Shown: positions 34,398-43,537, counted from the first letter of the stretch. The stretch: 54,609 nucleotides of DNA from Phenylobacterium sp. (GCF_024508875.1 NZ_JANINU010000035.1:1-54609), one strand, 5' to 3'. Made by a program: numbers and translations. The notes: generated from the sequence alone by a model not told the origin.

Positions 34398-37300
34398 CCC
34401 GCTACGCCGAGCTGCAGGCCGCCTCGAACTTCTCGTTCCTGCGCGGGGCGTCGCATCCCGGCGAGCTGGTGATCGGCGCCGCGGCCCTCGGGCTGGAGGC
34501 CGTGGGCGTCTGCGACCGCAACACCCTGGCGGGCGTGGTGCGCGCCTGGTCGGAGGCGCGCAAGCTGCGGGAGGAGGGCGGTCAGAGGATCCGGGCGTTG
34601 ACCGGCTGCCGCCTGGTCTTCGCGGACGCCACGCCCGAGCTGCTGGTCTATCCCACCGACCGCGAAGCCTACGGCCGGCTGACGCGCCTGCTGACCGTCG
34701 GCCAGCTGCGGTCCGAGAAGGGGGCCTGCCGACTGCTGTGGGAGGACTTCGTGGACGCCGCCGAGGGCCAGCTGGTCCTGGCCCTGCCGCCGGACCGGCT
34801 GGACGAGGTGTTCGCGGGTCAGCTCGCCCGGCTCGCCCGCGCCGTGCCGGACCTATGGCTGGCCGCCACCCGGCGCTACGGACCTCGCGATCTCAATCGT
34901 CTCAGCCGGCTCGCGCAACTGGGGCGCGACGTGCGCGTGCCGCTCGTGGCCACCAACGACGTGCTCTACCACGGGCCGGAGCGGCGACCGCTGCAGGACA
35001 TCCTGACCTGCATCCGCGAGGGGCGGACGGTCCACGACGCGGGGCTGCGCCTGCAGGCCAACGCCGAGCGGCACCTGAAGACGCCGGACGAGATGGCGCG
35101 CCTGTTCGCGAACTTCCCGGGCCTCGTGGAGCGGTCGATGGAGGTGGCCGAGCGGATCGACTTCGACCTCGGCCAGCTGAAGTACGAGTACCCGGACGAG
35201 CCGGTGGCGCCGGGCAAGACCGCCATCGAGCACCTGCGGGACCTCGCGTGGGAAGGCGCCGCCTGGCGCTTCCCGAACGGTGTCCCCGACCACGTGCGGG
35301 CGACCATCGAGAAGGAGCTCGACTTGATCGAGCGGCTCGATTTCCCGAACTACTTCCTGACCGTCCACGACATCGTCCGTTGGGCGCGGTCGGAAGGCAT
35401 CCTGTGTCAGGGCCGCGGGTCGGCCGCCAACTCGTGTGTCTGCTTCTGCCTCGGCGTCACCGCGGTGGATCCGACCAAGCCCGACCAGGACCTGCTGTTC
35501 TCGCGCTTCATCTCCGAGAGCCGCGGCGAGCCGCCCGACATCGACGTCGACTTCGAACATGAGCGGCGCGAGGAGGTGATGCAGTACATCTACCGGCGCT
35601 ACGGCCGCGAGCGCGCCGCGATCGTGGCGACGGTGATCCACTACCGGCCGCGGATGGCGATCCGGGAAGTGGGCAAGGCGCTGGGCCTCACCGAGGACAT
35701 CACCGCCGCGCTCGCGGGCACCGTCTGGGGCAGCTGGGGCGACGAGATCCCGGAGGGCCACATCCGCCAGGCCGGGCTCGATCCGACGGCTCCGGAGATC
35801 GTCCGGGCCACGACCTTGGCCCAGCAGCTGCTGGGCTTCCCCCGCCACTTGTCGCAGCATGTCGGTGGCTATGTGCTCACGAAGCGGCGGCTCGACGAGA
35901 CGGTCCCGATCGGCAACGCGGCGATGCCGGACCGCACCTTCATCGAATGGGACAAGGACGACATCGACGCGCTCGGCCTGATGAAGGTCGACGTGCTCGC
36001 GCTGGGCATGCTGACCGCGCTGAAGGAATGCCTCGTCACGCTCGGCATGGCGGACATCGCCGAGATTCCGCAGGAGGAGCCCGGGGTCTACGACATGCTG
36101 TGCAAGGCCGACTCCATGGGCGTCTTCCAGGTGGAGAGCCGCGCCCAGATGTCGATGCTGCCGCGGATGAAGCCGCGTCGGTTCTACGACCTGGTCATCG
36201 AGGTGGCGATCGTGCGGCCGGGACCGATCCAGGGCGACATGGTGCATCCCTACCTGCGGCGGCGGGAAGGGACGGACCCGGTGGAATATCCGTCACCGCA
36301 TCCGGACCACGGGCCGGCGAACGAGCTCGAGGCGATCCTGGGGAAGACGATGGGCGTGCCGCTGTTCCAGGAGCAGGCGATGCGCATCGCCATCGAGGCG
36401 GCGAAGTTCTCGGAGAACGACGCCGACGGATTGCGGCGTTCGATGGCGACCTTCCGCCACTACGGCAGCGTCGGCGTCTATGGAGCCCGGTTCGTGGAGG
36501 GGCTGACCAGGCGTGGGTATCCGGAAGAGTTCGCGCTGCGCTGCTTCCACCAGATCGAGGGGTTCGGGTCGTACGGCTTCCCGGAGAGCCACGCGATCAG
36601 CTTCGCGCTGCTCGTCTACGCCTCGGCCTGGGTGAAGTGGAAGCACCCGGACGTCTTCCTGATGTCGCTGCTCAACGCCCAGCCGATGGGCTTCTACCAG
36701 CCGTCACAGCTGGTGCGCGACGCGCGCGAGCACGGGGTCGAGGTTCGTCCGCCGGACGTGGCCTTCAGCGACTGGAACACCCTGCGCGAACCGGCCGACG
36801 ATCCGCGCGTGCCCTACCGGCCGGTGCGGCTGGGCCTACGGCAGATCAACGGTTTCAAGAAGGCCGAGGCCGAGGCGCTGGCAGCGGCGCGGGCGGAGGG
36901 CCTGCCGATGACGCCGCTGGACCTGGCCCGCAGCGGCGGGGTGTCCCGCCGCGGCCTGGAGCTGCTCGCGGAGGCCGACGCCTTCCGCAGTCAGGGGCTC
37001 GACCGGCGCCAGGCGCTCTGGGCGGTGAAGGGCTTGGCCGGGGAGTGGGACGCCGACGCCAAGGCGCCGCTGCTGCTGCGCCAGCGGCAGAAGGAGGAGC
37101 AGGTGCAGCTGCCCTTCATGTCGGACAGCCAGCACGTGGCGGAGGACTACCGGACGACCAGCCTGTCCCTGAAGGGCCACCCTGTGGCGTTCTTCCGGGA
37201 GGCGCTCGCGTCCCGCCAGGTCGTGCCGTGCTCGGCGCTGAGCCACGCACGCGACCGCCGGCGGCTGAGCGTGGCCGGGCTCGTCACCGTGCGGCAGCGG

Positions 37301-37588
37301 CCGGGCACGGCCAAGGGCGTGGTCTTCATGACGCTCGAGGACGAGACCGGCATCGCCAACGTGGTGGTGTGGAGGGACACCTTCGAAAAACACCGGCGCA
37401 CGGTGATGAGCGCGGCGTTCCTGATCGTGCAGGGCCAAGTCCAGCGGGCCGGCGACGTGATCCACCTGGTGGCGGCGGACTTCGTCGACCTCACCGGCCG
37501 GCTGTCGGAGCTGCGCGACGACCAGAAGGCGGTCGTCGCGCGCTCGCGGGTGGATGGCCGGCTGATCCGCAGCCGCGACTTCCACTAG
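34394..37588 (+). CDS. dnaE2: Error-prone DNA polymerase III alpha subunit DnaE2 (ImuC)
   Basis: A 1064-aa protein from GTG 34394. The N-terminal PHP domain begins [23 protein letters not shown], with the [12 protein letters not shown] motif. The polymerase core has [35 protein letters not shown] and catalytic aspartates in [15 protein letters not shown]. The DnaE2-type [19 protein letters not shown] and the [19 protein letters not shown] tail of the catalytic domain follow, then HhH and an OB fold ([30 protein letters not shown]). It lacks the clamp-binding and exonuclease C-terminal parts of DnaE1. DnaE2 performs damage-induced mutagenic translesion synthesis, normally with ImuA and ImuB, which are absent from this locus. 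Confidence 0.96.
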   Translation: MTRYAELQAASNFSFLRGASHPGELVIGAAALGLEAVGVCDRNTLAGVVRAWSEARKLREEGGQRIRALTGCRLVFADATPELLVYPTDREAYGRLTRLLTVGQLRSEKGACRLLWEDFVDAAEGQLVLALPPDRLDEVFAGQLARLARAVPDLWLAATRRYGPRDLNRLSRLAQLGRDVRVPLVATNDVLYHGPERRPLQDILTCIREGRTVHDAGLRLQANAERHLKTPDEMARLFANFPGLVERSMEVAERIDFDLGQLKYEYPDEPVAPGKTAIEHLRDLAWEGAAWRFPNGVPDHVRATIEKELDLIERLDFPNYFLTVHDIVRWARSEGILCQGRGSAANSCVCFCLGVTAVDPTKPDQDLLFSRFISESRGEPPDIDVDFEHERREEVMQYIYRRYGRERAAIVATVIHYRPRMAIREVGKALGLTEDITAALAGTVWGSWGDEIPEGHIRQAGLDPTAPEIVRATTLAQQLLGFPRHLSQHVGGYVLTKRRLDETVPIGNAAMPDRTFIEWDKDDIDALGLMKVDVLALGMLTALKECLVTLGMADIAEIPQEEPGVYDMLCKADSMGVFQVESRAQMSMLPRMKPRRFYDLVIEVAIVRPGPIQGDMVHPYLRRREGTDPVEYPSPHPDHGPANELEAILGKTMGVPLFQEQAMRIAIEAAKFSENDADGLRRSMATFRHYGSVGVYGARFVEGLTRRGYPEEFALRCFHQIEGFGSYGFPESHAISFALLVYASAWVKWKHPDVFLMSLLNAQPMGFYQPSQLVRDAREHGVEVRPPDVAFSDWNTLREPADDPRVPYRPVRLGLRQINGFKKAEAEALAAARAEGLPMTPLDLARSGGVSRRGLELLAEADAFRSQGLDRRQALWAVKGLAGEWDADAKAPLLLRQRQKEEQVQLPFMSDSQHVAEDYRTTSLSLKGHPVAFFREALASRQVVPCSALSHARDRRRLSVAGLVTVRQRPGTAKGVVFMTLEDETGIANVVVWRDTFEKHRRTVMSAAFLIVQGQVQRAGDVIHLVAADFVDLTGRLSELRDDQKAVVARSRVDGRLIRSRDFH

Positions 37589-37597
37589 GCGGCCGCC

Positions 37598-37801
37598 ATG
37601 ACCATGTTCCAGAACCTGCATCGCTCCCTCGACCAGGGTCAGACGCTGAAGATCCAATGCGAGGCTTGCGACCACCTGGCGACGCTGACGGCCGCCGACG
37701 CCAAGGCGCGCTGCGGCGCCGACGCCACGCCCATGGACATCCGCCGCCGGGCCCGGTGCCGCGGCTGCGGCGCGGAAGGGCGGGTGCGGGTGTGGATCTG
37801 A
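37598..37801 (+). CDS. Small zinc-ribbon-like protein
   Basis: A 67-aa protein, 9 nt after dnaE2. The pattern KIQCEACDHLATLTAADAKARCGADATPMDIRRRARCRGCGAEG has two CxxC pairs (CEAC and CRGC) spaced about 32 residues apart, a typical zinc ribbon. It may bind nucleic acid or protein; the target is unknown. It is probably in the same SOS-controlled transcript. Confidence 0.75.
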   Translation: MTMFQNLHRSLDQGQTLKIQCEACDHLATLTAADAKARCGADATPMDIRRRARCRGCGAEGRVRVWI

Positions 37802-37811
37802 AGGGCGCGCC

Positions 37812-38117
37812 ATGACCTCGACCCTCAAGCCCCCGCCGAAGGCCGCGCTGGAGCGTTTCCACGTCGGTCAGGTCGGCGACGACACCGTCGAGACCTACCT
37901 GGCGAAGGGGTGGTCGCTGGCGATCTGCTGCAAGGGCTGCGCGCGGCTGGTGGAGTGGACGCCGCCGCAGCTGCTCGAGCGCTTCGGCGATCGGCCGCGG
38001 CTGCGGATCGCCGCCCTGGTCGAACGCTTGGCCTGCGGCGGGGACGGGGGCTGCGGCAGCCGCGAGATCGCGGTCTTCCCGCACCTCTACGACGCACCCT
38101 GGACCTGGCCAGGGTGA
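37812..38117 (+). CDS. Small Cys-rich protein, second ribbon-like gene
   Basis: A 101-aa protein, 10 nt after the zinc-ribbon gene. It has ICCKGCARLVEWTPPQLLERFGDRPRLRIAALVERLACGGDGGCGSREIAVFP: Cys pairs CKGC and C-x5-C with the same spacing logic as the preceding protein, so the two may be diverged homologues. The N-terminal 30 residues precede the ribbon. No family name recognised. Likely last gene of the dnaE2 operon. Confidence 0.65.
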   Translation: MTSTLKPPPKAALERFHVGQVGDDTVETYLAKGWSLAICCKGCARLVEWTPPQLLERFGDRPRLRIAALVERLACGGDGGCGSREIAVFPHLYDAPWTWPG

Positions 38118-38127
38118 TCGTCGCCGT

Positions 38128-38283
38128 TCAGCCGCCGCAGTCGGTGTCGGCGACCGCCGGGGTCTCGCCCTGGGCGAGCGCCTCGCGATAGCAGGCCGCT
38201 TCCCGGGCCTTGCGCTCCCAGGCCAGCGCGAGCGCCAGGCACATCAGCGCGAGCAGCACGCAGGCGAGCGTCAGCGCCCGCAA
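38128..38283 (-). CDS. Small single-pass membrane protein (start uncertain)
   Basis: A reverse-strand frame with the sequence RALTLACVLLALMCLALALAW, then ERKAREAACYREALAQG and TPAVADTDCGG. This is one convincing membrane helix followed by a charged helix and a two-Cys tail. No ATG precedes it in frame. TTG 38283 gives 51 aa; the frame is open upstream to about 38345, overlapping the end of the SRAP gene. It is likely co-transcribed with SRAP. Confidence 0.45.
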   Translation of the reverse strand: MRALTLACVLLALMCLALALAWERKAREAACYREALAQGETPAVADTDCGG

Positions 38284-38326
38284 CGGCCAATGGGCCTGGC
38301 CGTGTGCATGGGCAGCGGCGGCGCGA

Positions 38327-39061
38327 TCAGGCGGGGACGATTTCGTCTCCCTTCACCCCTTCGTTGACGACCTTCAGCGTCCCGTCCGGCAGAGGCCGCT
38401 GCAGGTGCTTGACCGCATCCCAGGAGGCGTCGCTCATCCAGAGGTCCCAGTCCGCCGGGTCGGTGAGGATCACCGGCATGGCCTTCGAATGATAGGCCGC
38501 GACCTCGGCGTTCGCATCGGTGGTCAGGAAGCCGTAGACCTCGCAGTCCTCCCAGCCGACGCTGATCTTTCGCACGCAGCTGTGGGGCGTCCAGACGCCG
38601 GCGAAGAAGGCGAGCGGGCGCGCGTCGCTGAGCGCGAACCAGATGTTGCGCAGCGAGCCGCCGACCTGGTCAGGTTCTGCGAAAGACGTCAGGGGGACGA
38701 GGCAACGGTGCGCCGGCTCGAGCCAGGCCTTCCAGTGCCGGCTGGACGTGTTGCGGACGTTGGTCACGCCCTTGTCGGGCTCCATCTTCAGCAGTTCGTT
38801 GAAGTCGATGGGCTTGCCCTTCGCCCGCAGCTTGTCGGCCCGGCGGGTGGCCGCCTCGTACAGCGCTTGGGACGAGGTCGGCATGCCCCAACGCAGGTTC
38901 CGCATCTCCCGGGCGCCGTCCGCGCCGTTGATGACCACGGGCGCCGAATAGTCGGGATAGATGCCCGTCTGCGGCGGCTGGTTGTTGTTGCGGTCGGTCA
39001 TCGCGCGCGCCACGGCGGCGACTTCGGCGCGGGTGCGCATCATGGCGTAGAGGTTGCACAT
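38327..39061 (-). CDS. yedK: SOS response-associated peptidase (SRAP/YedK/HMCES)
   Basis: A 244-aa protein with the catalytic Cys2 (MCNLYAMMRTRAEV) that becomes residue 1 after Met removal. The family's conserved NLRWGMP block (Arg/Trp/Gly), Asn in TNVRNTSSRHWKAWLEPAHRCLVPLTSFAEP and the His-containing EVAAYHSKAMPVIL motif are all present. SRAP proteins form a thiazolidine crosslink to abasic sites in single-stranded DNA, shielding them. It lies opposite the SOS-controlled dnaE2 operon. No GTTC-N7-GTTC box was found directly before it. Confidence 0.95.
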   Translation of the reverse strand: MCNLYAMMRTRAEVAAVARAMTDRNNNQPPQTGIYPDYSAPVVINGADGAREMRNLRWGMPTSSQALYEAATRRADKLRAKGKPIDFNELLKMEPDKGVTNVRNTSSRHWKAWLEPAHRCLVPLTSFAEPDQVGGSLRNIWFALSDARPLAFFAGVWTPHSCVRKISVGWEDCEVYGFLTTDANAEVAAYHSKAMPVILTDPADWDLWMSDASWDAVKHLQRPLPDGTLKVVNEGVKGDEIVPA

Positions 39062-39187
39062 CGCTGTCGCCTAGCGCGCCCGCCGTTCGAAGGCCATGGC
39101 CGGAGCGAAGCACGGCGCTGCCGAAACCACCACCCCACCGCCGGTTGAATTGGCCCGGCTGGGGCGCGCCTGCGGCGCGGCGGGTGG

Positions 39188-39220
39188 CCGGCGCAGGGGC
39201 GTACCCTTGCGCCCTCGTGA
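39188..39220 (+). other. Candidate origin of transfer (oriT)
   Basis: Imperfect inverted repeat GCGCAGGG / CCCTTGCGC around GCGTA is followed at once by CGTACCCTTGCGCCCTCG. The part CGTA-N3-TTGCGCCCT matches, from memory, the nic region of Ti-plasmid/MOBQ-type origins with the same spacing. It lies about 85 bp before mobC and the relaxase, the expected place. Confidence 0.6.
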
Positions 39221-39302
39221 CGGCCGAGGGGAGGGGCCAATCTGCAAGGCGACGGTCTAGGGCAGGATAGCCTTGCCGGCAGCTTTGTAGACAGGAGCCC
39301 CT

Positions 39303-39827
39303 ATGGCGCCGGTGCTCAGCACGCGCGTTTCCGACGAGCTGGCGAGCGGCTTCGACTCGGCGGCGCGCGCGGTGGGCGGGCGCTCGGCGCTGCTGCGGCG
39401 GCTCGTGGAAGGCGCCGCAGCAGCCGGCCCGGCTGTGGCGTCCAAGGCCTCGGGGCGGCGAGATGCCCTGCGGTTGATGGTGCGGCTCGCGGCGCCGGAG
39501 GCGCGCCACGTGACCGATCAGGCGGCGGGCCTGAGCCTGCCGCCGGCAACCTGGGTCGCGGCGCTGGTCCGGCGTCACGCGTCCGGCGCGCCGCGCTTTG
39601 CGCGGCCGGACGAGCTCGCGTTGATCGCCATCCACGGCGAGGTCCGGCGCATCGGCGTGAACGTCAACCAGATCGCCCGCGCCCTGAATACGGCGGTGAT
39701 GGAGGGGCGCGTCCTCGACACGGAACTGGGCGCGATCGAGGACCTGCGGCGTGAGCTCTGCGCGCATATGGCGGGGCTTGGCGAGGCCTTCGCCGGCAAC
39801 CTGGCGTATTGGGCGGCCGACCTGTGA
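39303..39827 (+). CDS. mobC: MobC-like relaxosome accessory protein
   Basis: A 174-aa protein. The N-terminus resembles a ribbon-helix-helix region (VLSTRVSDELASGFDSAARAVGGRSALLRRLVEG). The C-terminal half carries the MobC signature: LALIAIHGEVRRIGVNVNQIARALNTAVMEG ('R.G.N.NQ.AR..N'). MobC assists strand separation and loading of the relaxase at oriT. The stop overlaps the relaxase GTG by 4 nt, so the two are co-translated. Confidence 0.92.
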   Translation: MAPVLSTRVSDELASGFDSAARAVGGRSALLRRLVEGAAAAGPAVASKASGRRDALRLMVRLAAPEARHVTDQAAGLSLPPATWVAALVRRHASGAPRFARPDELALIAIHGEVRRIGVNVNQIARALNTAVMEGRVLDTELGAIEDLRRELCAHMAGLGEAFAGNLAYWAADL

Positions 39828-40852
39828 GCGAGTTCCGGACGGTGCCGGGGTTCGAGGACGTCTGGCGGCCGCCCGTCCGCCCGCGGCGGCGCCGGCCGGA
39901 GGAGGTCCTGTCGGCATCTGGCCACGCGAGCGCGGTGCGGGCCCGTCTGCAGCGGATTGTCCGGCGCGCGACGGAGGTGATGGTGAAGGTCACCGGACGC
40001 ACCCGCGATCCGGCTCACCTGGCGGCGCATCTCAGCTACGTTACCCGCAACGGAGAGCTGTCGGCTGAAGACCGCGACGGCTGCGCCATTGAGGGTCGAC
40101 AACAGGTCGCCGACACGGCCCGGGATTGGTCGGCAGCGGCGCTGATGGACAGCCGCCGACGGGAGACCTCGCCGTTCAGCGTCAGCCTCATCCTGTCGAT
40201 GCCGGCGGGTACGGATCCGCTGAAGCTGCGAGACGCGGCCCGCGCCTTTGCCCTCGAGACGTTCGCTGAGCGCCACGAGTACCTCTTGGCCCTACATATC
40301 GATACGCCGCACCCGCACGTGCATCTGACCGTCCGGGCCCTGGCGGATGATGGGACGCGGCTACATCCAAAGAAGGCCAACCTCGCGGGGTGGCGACAGG
40401 ATTTCGCACGGGCGTTGCGCGATCGAGGCGTCGACGCCGAGGCGACTCCCAGGCGGGCCCGGGGCGTTACGCGCAAGGCCGAGCGCCCCGCGATCCGCCA
40501 GCTTCGGGAGCGGCATGAACAGGGGAGGGGGCGCATTGGTTGGGTTGCAAGCGAGAAGCTTCGGGATGCAGCTCAGTTGGCGTTTGCGGGGCAGGCGAGC
40601 GCCTCGGCATGGGATTGCCGCATTGCAGACGGCCAGATGCGGATCCGCCGTCTCTACCTCGCGCAGGCTAAGCTGCTTCAGTCGTCGCAGGATGCTGCCG
40701 ATCGAGCGCTGGGCGCCGAGGTGGAGACGTTCGTCAGGAGCCTTCGGCCGCCGGATACGGAGCGGCTCGCGTTGGCGCGGGCGCTGCGAGAGGCAAACGA
40801 ACGAGCGCGGTCAACGGGGGAACCAACTCGCCAGGCAAGGGACCGGTCGTGA
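39824..40852 (+). CDS. mobA: Relaxase/mobilisation nuclease
   Basis: A 342-aa protein from GTG 39824. A conserved HLAAHLSYVTRNGELS segment (Tyr72, probable nicking Tyr) is followed by AALMDSRRRETSPFSVSLILSMPAGTDP and the 3-His metal motif LALHIDTPHPHVHLTVR (His158, His163, His165, His167). VirD2-like relaxases have this order. It should nick oriT and lead the strand into a type IV channel supplied by another element, since no mating-pair genes are in the window. The C-terminal 100 residues are helical and basic, with no primase or helicase. Confidence 0.92.
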   Translation: MSEFRTVPGFEDVWRPPVRPRRRRPEEVLSASGHASAVRARLQRIVRRATEVMVKVTGRTRDPAHLAAHLSYVTRNGELSAEDRDGCAIEGRQQVADTARDWSAAALMDSRRRETSPFSVSLILSMPAGTDPLKLRDAARAFALETFAERHEYLLALHIDTPHPHVHLTVRALADDGTRLHPKKANLAGWRQDFARALRDRGVDAEATPRRARGVTRKAERPAIRQLRERHEQGRGRIGWVASEKLRDAAQLAFAGQASASAWDCRIADGQMRIRRLYLAQAKLLQSSQDAADRALGAEVETFVRSLRPPDTERLALARALREANERARSTGEPTRQARDRS

Positions 40853-40928
40853 CTCTTAGGCGAAGTTCGGGAGGTCCGCTGTCGGACTAGTATCTGCTAG
40901 CTGGCGCCACAATCAGCGGCGGCTTGGA

Positions 40929-41435
40929 TTACGACCCTCTATCCTTCTTCCGCTCTAACAGTGGCATCCGTTTCGGTCGCCGCGGCCGGCCTGGACGGAC
41001 GACCTTCTTGTCGCGAATTCGATCCAATGGCTGCACCTTTGAGCCTGGATTGAAACTGCGGGGCAGGCGGAACTGTGTTCCGGGCGGGTGCTGTTCAATC
41101 AGCTCGATCATTCTGGTGAGCCAGCGAAGAACGAACGCCACCTGCCCGAGCCGCTTTAGTGGGCGCCAGAAGGAGGCGGGCACGGAAAAGAGCGTGATGC
41201 CAAGCTCCTCTGCCAGCGCCCGCTCTGCTGGCGTGAAGTCGTCGGCCGAGAAGGCGGCACGACGGTCTCTGGGCCGGCCCCGCTTCGCGAAGAGTTCCAT
41301 CCATGTAGCGTCCGGCAGCCCCTGCTCGTTTAGCGGAACGGGCGCTTCAATAACGACGTGCTGCGGAATCCCGATCTTCGTCGCGAAGGCCGCGATGTGG
41401 TGAGACAGGTTTTCATCCAGACGGATGAAGATCAC
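40929..41435 (-). CDS. PIN-like toxin (VapC45-like)
   Basis: A 168-aa basic protein. It starts MIFIRLDENLSHHIAAFATKIGIPQHV; an early Asp within a strand-helix opening is typical of PIN-like 'DUF5615/VapC45' RNases. Further acidic residues lie at DATWMELFAKRGRPRDRRAAF and SADDFTPAERALAEELGITLFSVP. The C-terminal 40 residues are very basic. Its start overlaps the upstream DUF433 gene by ATGA, the usual order antitoxin then toxin. The RNA target is unknown. Confidence 0.75.
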   Translation of the reverse strand: MIFIRLDENLSHHIAAFATKIGIPQHVVIEAPVPLNEQGLPDATWMELFAKRGRPRDRRAAFSADDFTPAERALAEELGITLFSVPASFWRPLKRLGQVAFVLRWLTRMIELIEQHPPGTQFRLPRSFNPGSKVQPLDRIRDKKVVRPGRPRRPKRMPLLERKKDRGS

Positions 41436-42100
41436 GCCGCGAGACGCCTCTCGAACTGGAGTGCCTGGCGAGCGGCGTCCACGGTCACGTCGAACCAGTC
41501 AGCAGCCTCCTGCAATCCCTCATCTTCCGCCGCCGCAGCAAGTGCGGCGGTCTCAACCACGCGCTTACCGGGCTCGAACACAACTGGACGGCCGAACGCG
41601 AGACGCGGGTCGACCCTCACCAGGGGCGCTTCGTTCGGATCAGGCAGGAAGTAGCGCGCTTTGCCAGCCTCGAAGACTACTCGCCCGACGAGGGCAGGCT
41701 TCATGAGGTCGTTGTGCGCGTAGACTTCGTTCGCCAAGTTCACGAGACGCCCGTCATCTGTGAGTTCGAGCAAGCGGAAGCCGTCTGTTACTAACTTGCG
41801 CTCGGACGCAAGCGGATGAAGGTGGCCAGTCGACCTCCTCAGTCCGTCCATGATTTCCCGAAGTCTCCCGGGATCGACGCCTTCTTCGAGGAAATGCGCG
41901 ATCGCTCGAGCCTCCACCAAGGCATCGAAGGAGAGGATGAGGCTGCCGTTGATAGGCTCGTAGTCAGGGTGAATGAGCGGACGCTCGCCCCGAAGCCAAG
42001 CCCCTAGAGTTCTTGGTGGGATGCCAAGCAGGCGGCCGATGTCCTCGGTCGTGAACCCGCCGGCCACCCCGATCTCTCGCCAGTCGCGGAGCTTGTTCAC
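41432..42100 (-). CDS. DUF433/HTH antitoxin (VapB45-like)
   Basis: A 222-aa protein from GTG 42100 (GGAG 8 nt upstream); a longer start from an ATG upstream is possible. The N-terminal MerR-like helix-turn-helix is FTTEDIGRLLGIPPRTLGAWLRG. The middle region has LILSFDALVEARAIAHFLEEGVDPGRLREIMDGL. The C-terminal DUF433 reads VDPRLAFGRPVVFEPGKRVVETAALAAAAEDEGLQEAADWFDVTVDAARQAL. The gene is directly coupled to the PIN-like toxin. It is expected to neutralise the toxin and repress the operon. The pair sits between the relaxase and the recombinase, fitting element maintenance. Confidence 0.82.
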   Translation of the reverse strand: MNKLRDWREIGVAGGFTTEDIGRLLGIPPRTLGAWLRGERPLIHPDYEPINGSLILSFDALVEARAIAHFLEEGVDPGRLREIMDGLRRSTGHLHPLASERKLVTDGFRLLELTDDGRLVNLANEVYAHNDLMKPALVGRVVFEAGKARYFLPDPNEAPLVRVDPRLAFGRPVVFEPGKRVVETAALAAAAEDEGLQEAADWFDVTVDAARQALQFERRLAA

Positions 42101-42234
42101 TGATCGTCTCCAATCCTGCAACGGTACTACCACAAATCGCAGCGTCAGCATTGGACGCCCGGACGCCATCTTCGGACGCATGTGGTCACGCGCGGGCCGT
42201 TGAACTCGCGGGGGCTACTTCAAAGGAGGTGGTC

Positions 42235-42861
42235 ATGAGCCAACCCGACCTGTTCCGAACACCCAAGAAGCCCTGGAACGCTGGACGCATCATCGGCCCG
42301 AAAGCGCCGCTGGAGCCCAAACACATTTGGTCGATCCGGCAGCAACTGAAGACGAGCGGGAGGTGCCGCGACCTGGCGATGTTCAATTGCGCGATCGACG
42401 CGAAGCTCCGCGCTTGCGACCTCGTGCGCCTCACCGTCAGCGACGTGGCGCCCGGCGGCGTCCTCCGCACGCGATCGACCGTGATCCAACAGAAGACGGG
42501 AAGGCCCGTTCCGTTCGAGATCACCGAGCCAACCCGCGAGGCGCTGGCGGCGTGGTTGGCCCTACGCGGGCGACGGCTGGACGATTGGCTGTTTCCGAGC
42601 CGCAGCCGCAGGGGTGACCACATCACAACGCGGCAGTACGCCCGTCTCGTAGATCGCTGGGTTCAGCTAGTTGACCTCGAACCCGGGGCTTACGGCACGC
42701 ACAGCCTGCGCCGGACAAAGGTCGCGCTTGTGTACAAGAAGACCGGCAACCTCCGAGCCTGCCAGCTGCTGCTAGGCCACCGGAAGCTAGAGAGCACCGT
42801 CCGCTATCTCGGCATCGAGGTGGACGACGCCCTCGCGCTGTCCGAGCAGCTCGAAATCTAA
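42235..42861 (+). CDS. Minimal tyrosine recombinase/integrase
   Basis: A 208-aa protein with an ideal AAGGAGGT site. It has only a catalytic domain: Arg59 (KLRACDLVRLTVSDV), Lys87 (QQKTGR), His156-x-x-Arg159 (GTHSLRRT), His182 (LLGHRKLEST) and nucleophile Tyr191 (VRYLG). The usual N-terminal core-binding (SAM-like) domain is nearly absent (about 35 residues). All catalytic residues are kept, so it is probably active, perhaps in resolution rather than integration. These short forms are common in alphaproteobacteria. Confidence 0.9.
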   Translation: MSQPDLFRTPKKPWNAGRIIGPKAPLEPKHIWSIRQQLKTSGRCRDLAMFNCAIDAKLRACDLVRLTVSDVAPGGVLRTRSTVIQQKTGRPVPFEITEPTREALAAWLALRGRRLDDWLFPSRSRRGDHITTRQYARLVDRWVQLVDLEPGAYGTHSLRRTKVALVYKKTGNLRACQLLLGHRKLESTVRYLGIEVDDALALSEQLEI

Positions 42862-42868
42862 CGCCACC

Positions 42869-42893
42869 GGCAGGTCCGCCCAGCGGACCTGCC
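42869..42893 (+). terminator. Terminator after the recombinase gene
   Basis: GGCAGGTCCGC (42869-42879) and GCGGACCTGCC (42883-42893) are a perfect 11-bp inverted repeat with a 3-nt centre, 8 nt after the stop. The arm GCGGACCT resembles the dispersed repeat arm. Confidence 0.65.
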
Positions 42894-42919
42894 ATCGTCC
42901 GCATGCTGGAGGGCGGAAG

Positions 42920-43537
42920 TTGCGCCGGTGGCGAGGTTTCGTAAGCTCTCAGCGGATCGCGGGAGACGCAGATTTGGATCTGGATCAAATCTCGATGCGT
43001 GAGTTTGTGACGGTCGCTGCAGGGGCCCCGCGGTTCCGCGCCAAACTGATGCCAACCATGACGCTGCGGTCGGAGCTTCATACCCAATTTTCACGAGAGG
43101 TTGGGACGCTCTTCCTTGCCGACGACGCCGACACATTCGTCCTGCACAACCGTTGGGTGGGAGGCGATGTTTGGAGTGAAGAGCTGGGCGACTACACGGA
43201 CCCGATCTGGGAGACTGTGATCCTTCGGTCCAACGCGGCCACGTTTAAGGACGTCGCGGCGGGACCCGAGAGAACGGGTCGCCTGGAATGGTCCGGCGGC
43301 ACCATCGCCTGGAACACTGCCGCCATCGAAATTCTGGCGGAAGGGCCGCAGCCGGTCGCCTTGGGAGTCGCGGGCGCGCTCGTCTACACGACGAGCAGCG
43401 GCGGTACTCCATACGAGTTCTTGGTTGAGCTGGACCTCCGGAGCGCCACGGAGCACTGGCAACTGAAGCGGTCCCTCATGGGGCCTTCCAGTTTTACGCT
43501 CGCCCGCATTCAGGCGACGATGCAAGGAGCGGCTTAG
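42920..43537 (+). CDS. Hypothetical protein (205 aa)
   Basis: Cytoplasmic-type protein rich in acidic and aromatic residues (TLFLADDADTFVLHNRWVGGDVWSEELGDYTDPIWET, then RLEWSGGTIAWNTAAIEILAEG), likely beta-rich. The TTG start at 42920 is weak; MREFVTVAA (42995) and MPTMTLRSEL (about 43050) are possible later starts. No domain recognised. Its location next to the recombinase and its strand suggest island cargo. Confidence 0.55.
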   Translation: MRRWRGFVSSQRIAGDADLDLDQISMREFVTVAAGAPRFRAKLMPTMTLRSELHTQFSREVGTLFLADDADTFVLHNRWVGGDVWSEELGDYTDPIWETVILRSNAATFKDVAAGPERTGRLEWSGGTIAWNTAAIEILAEGPQPVALGVAGALVYTTSSGGTPYEFLVELDLRSATEHWQLKRSLMGPSSFTLARIQATMQGAA

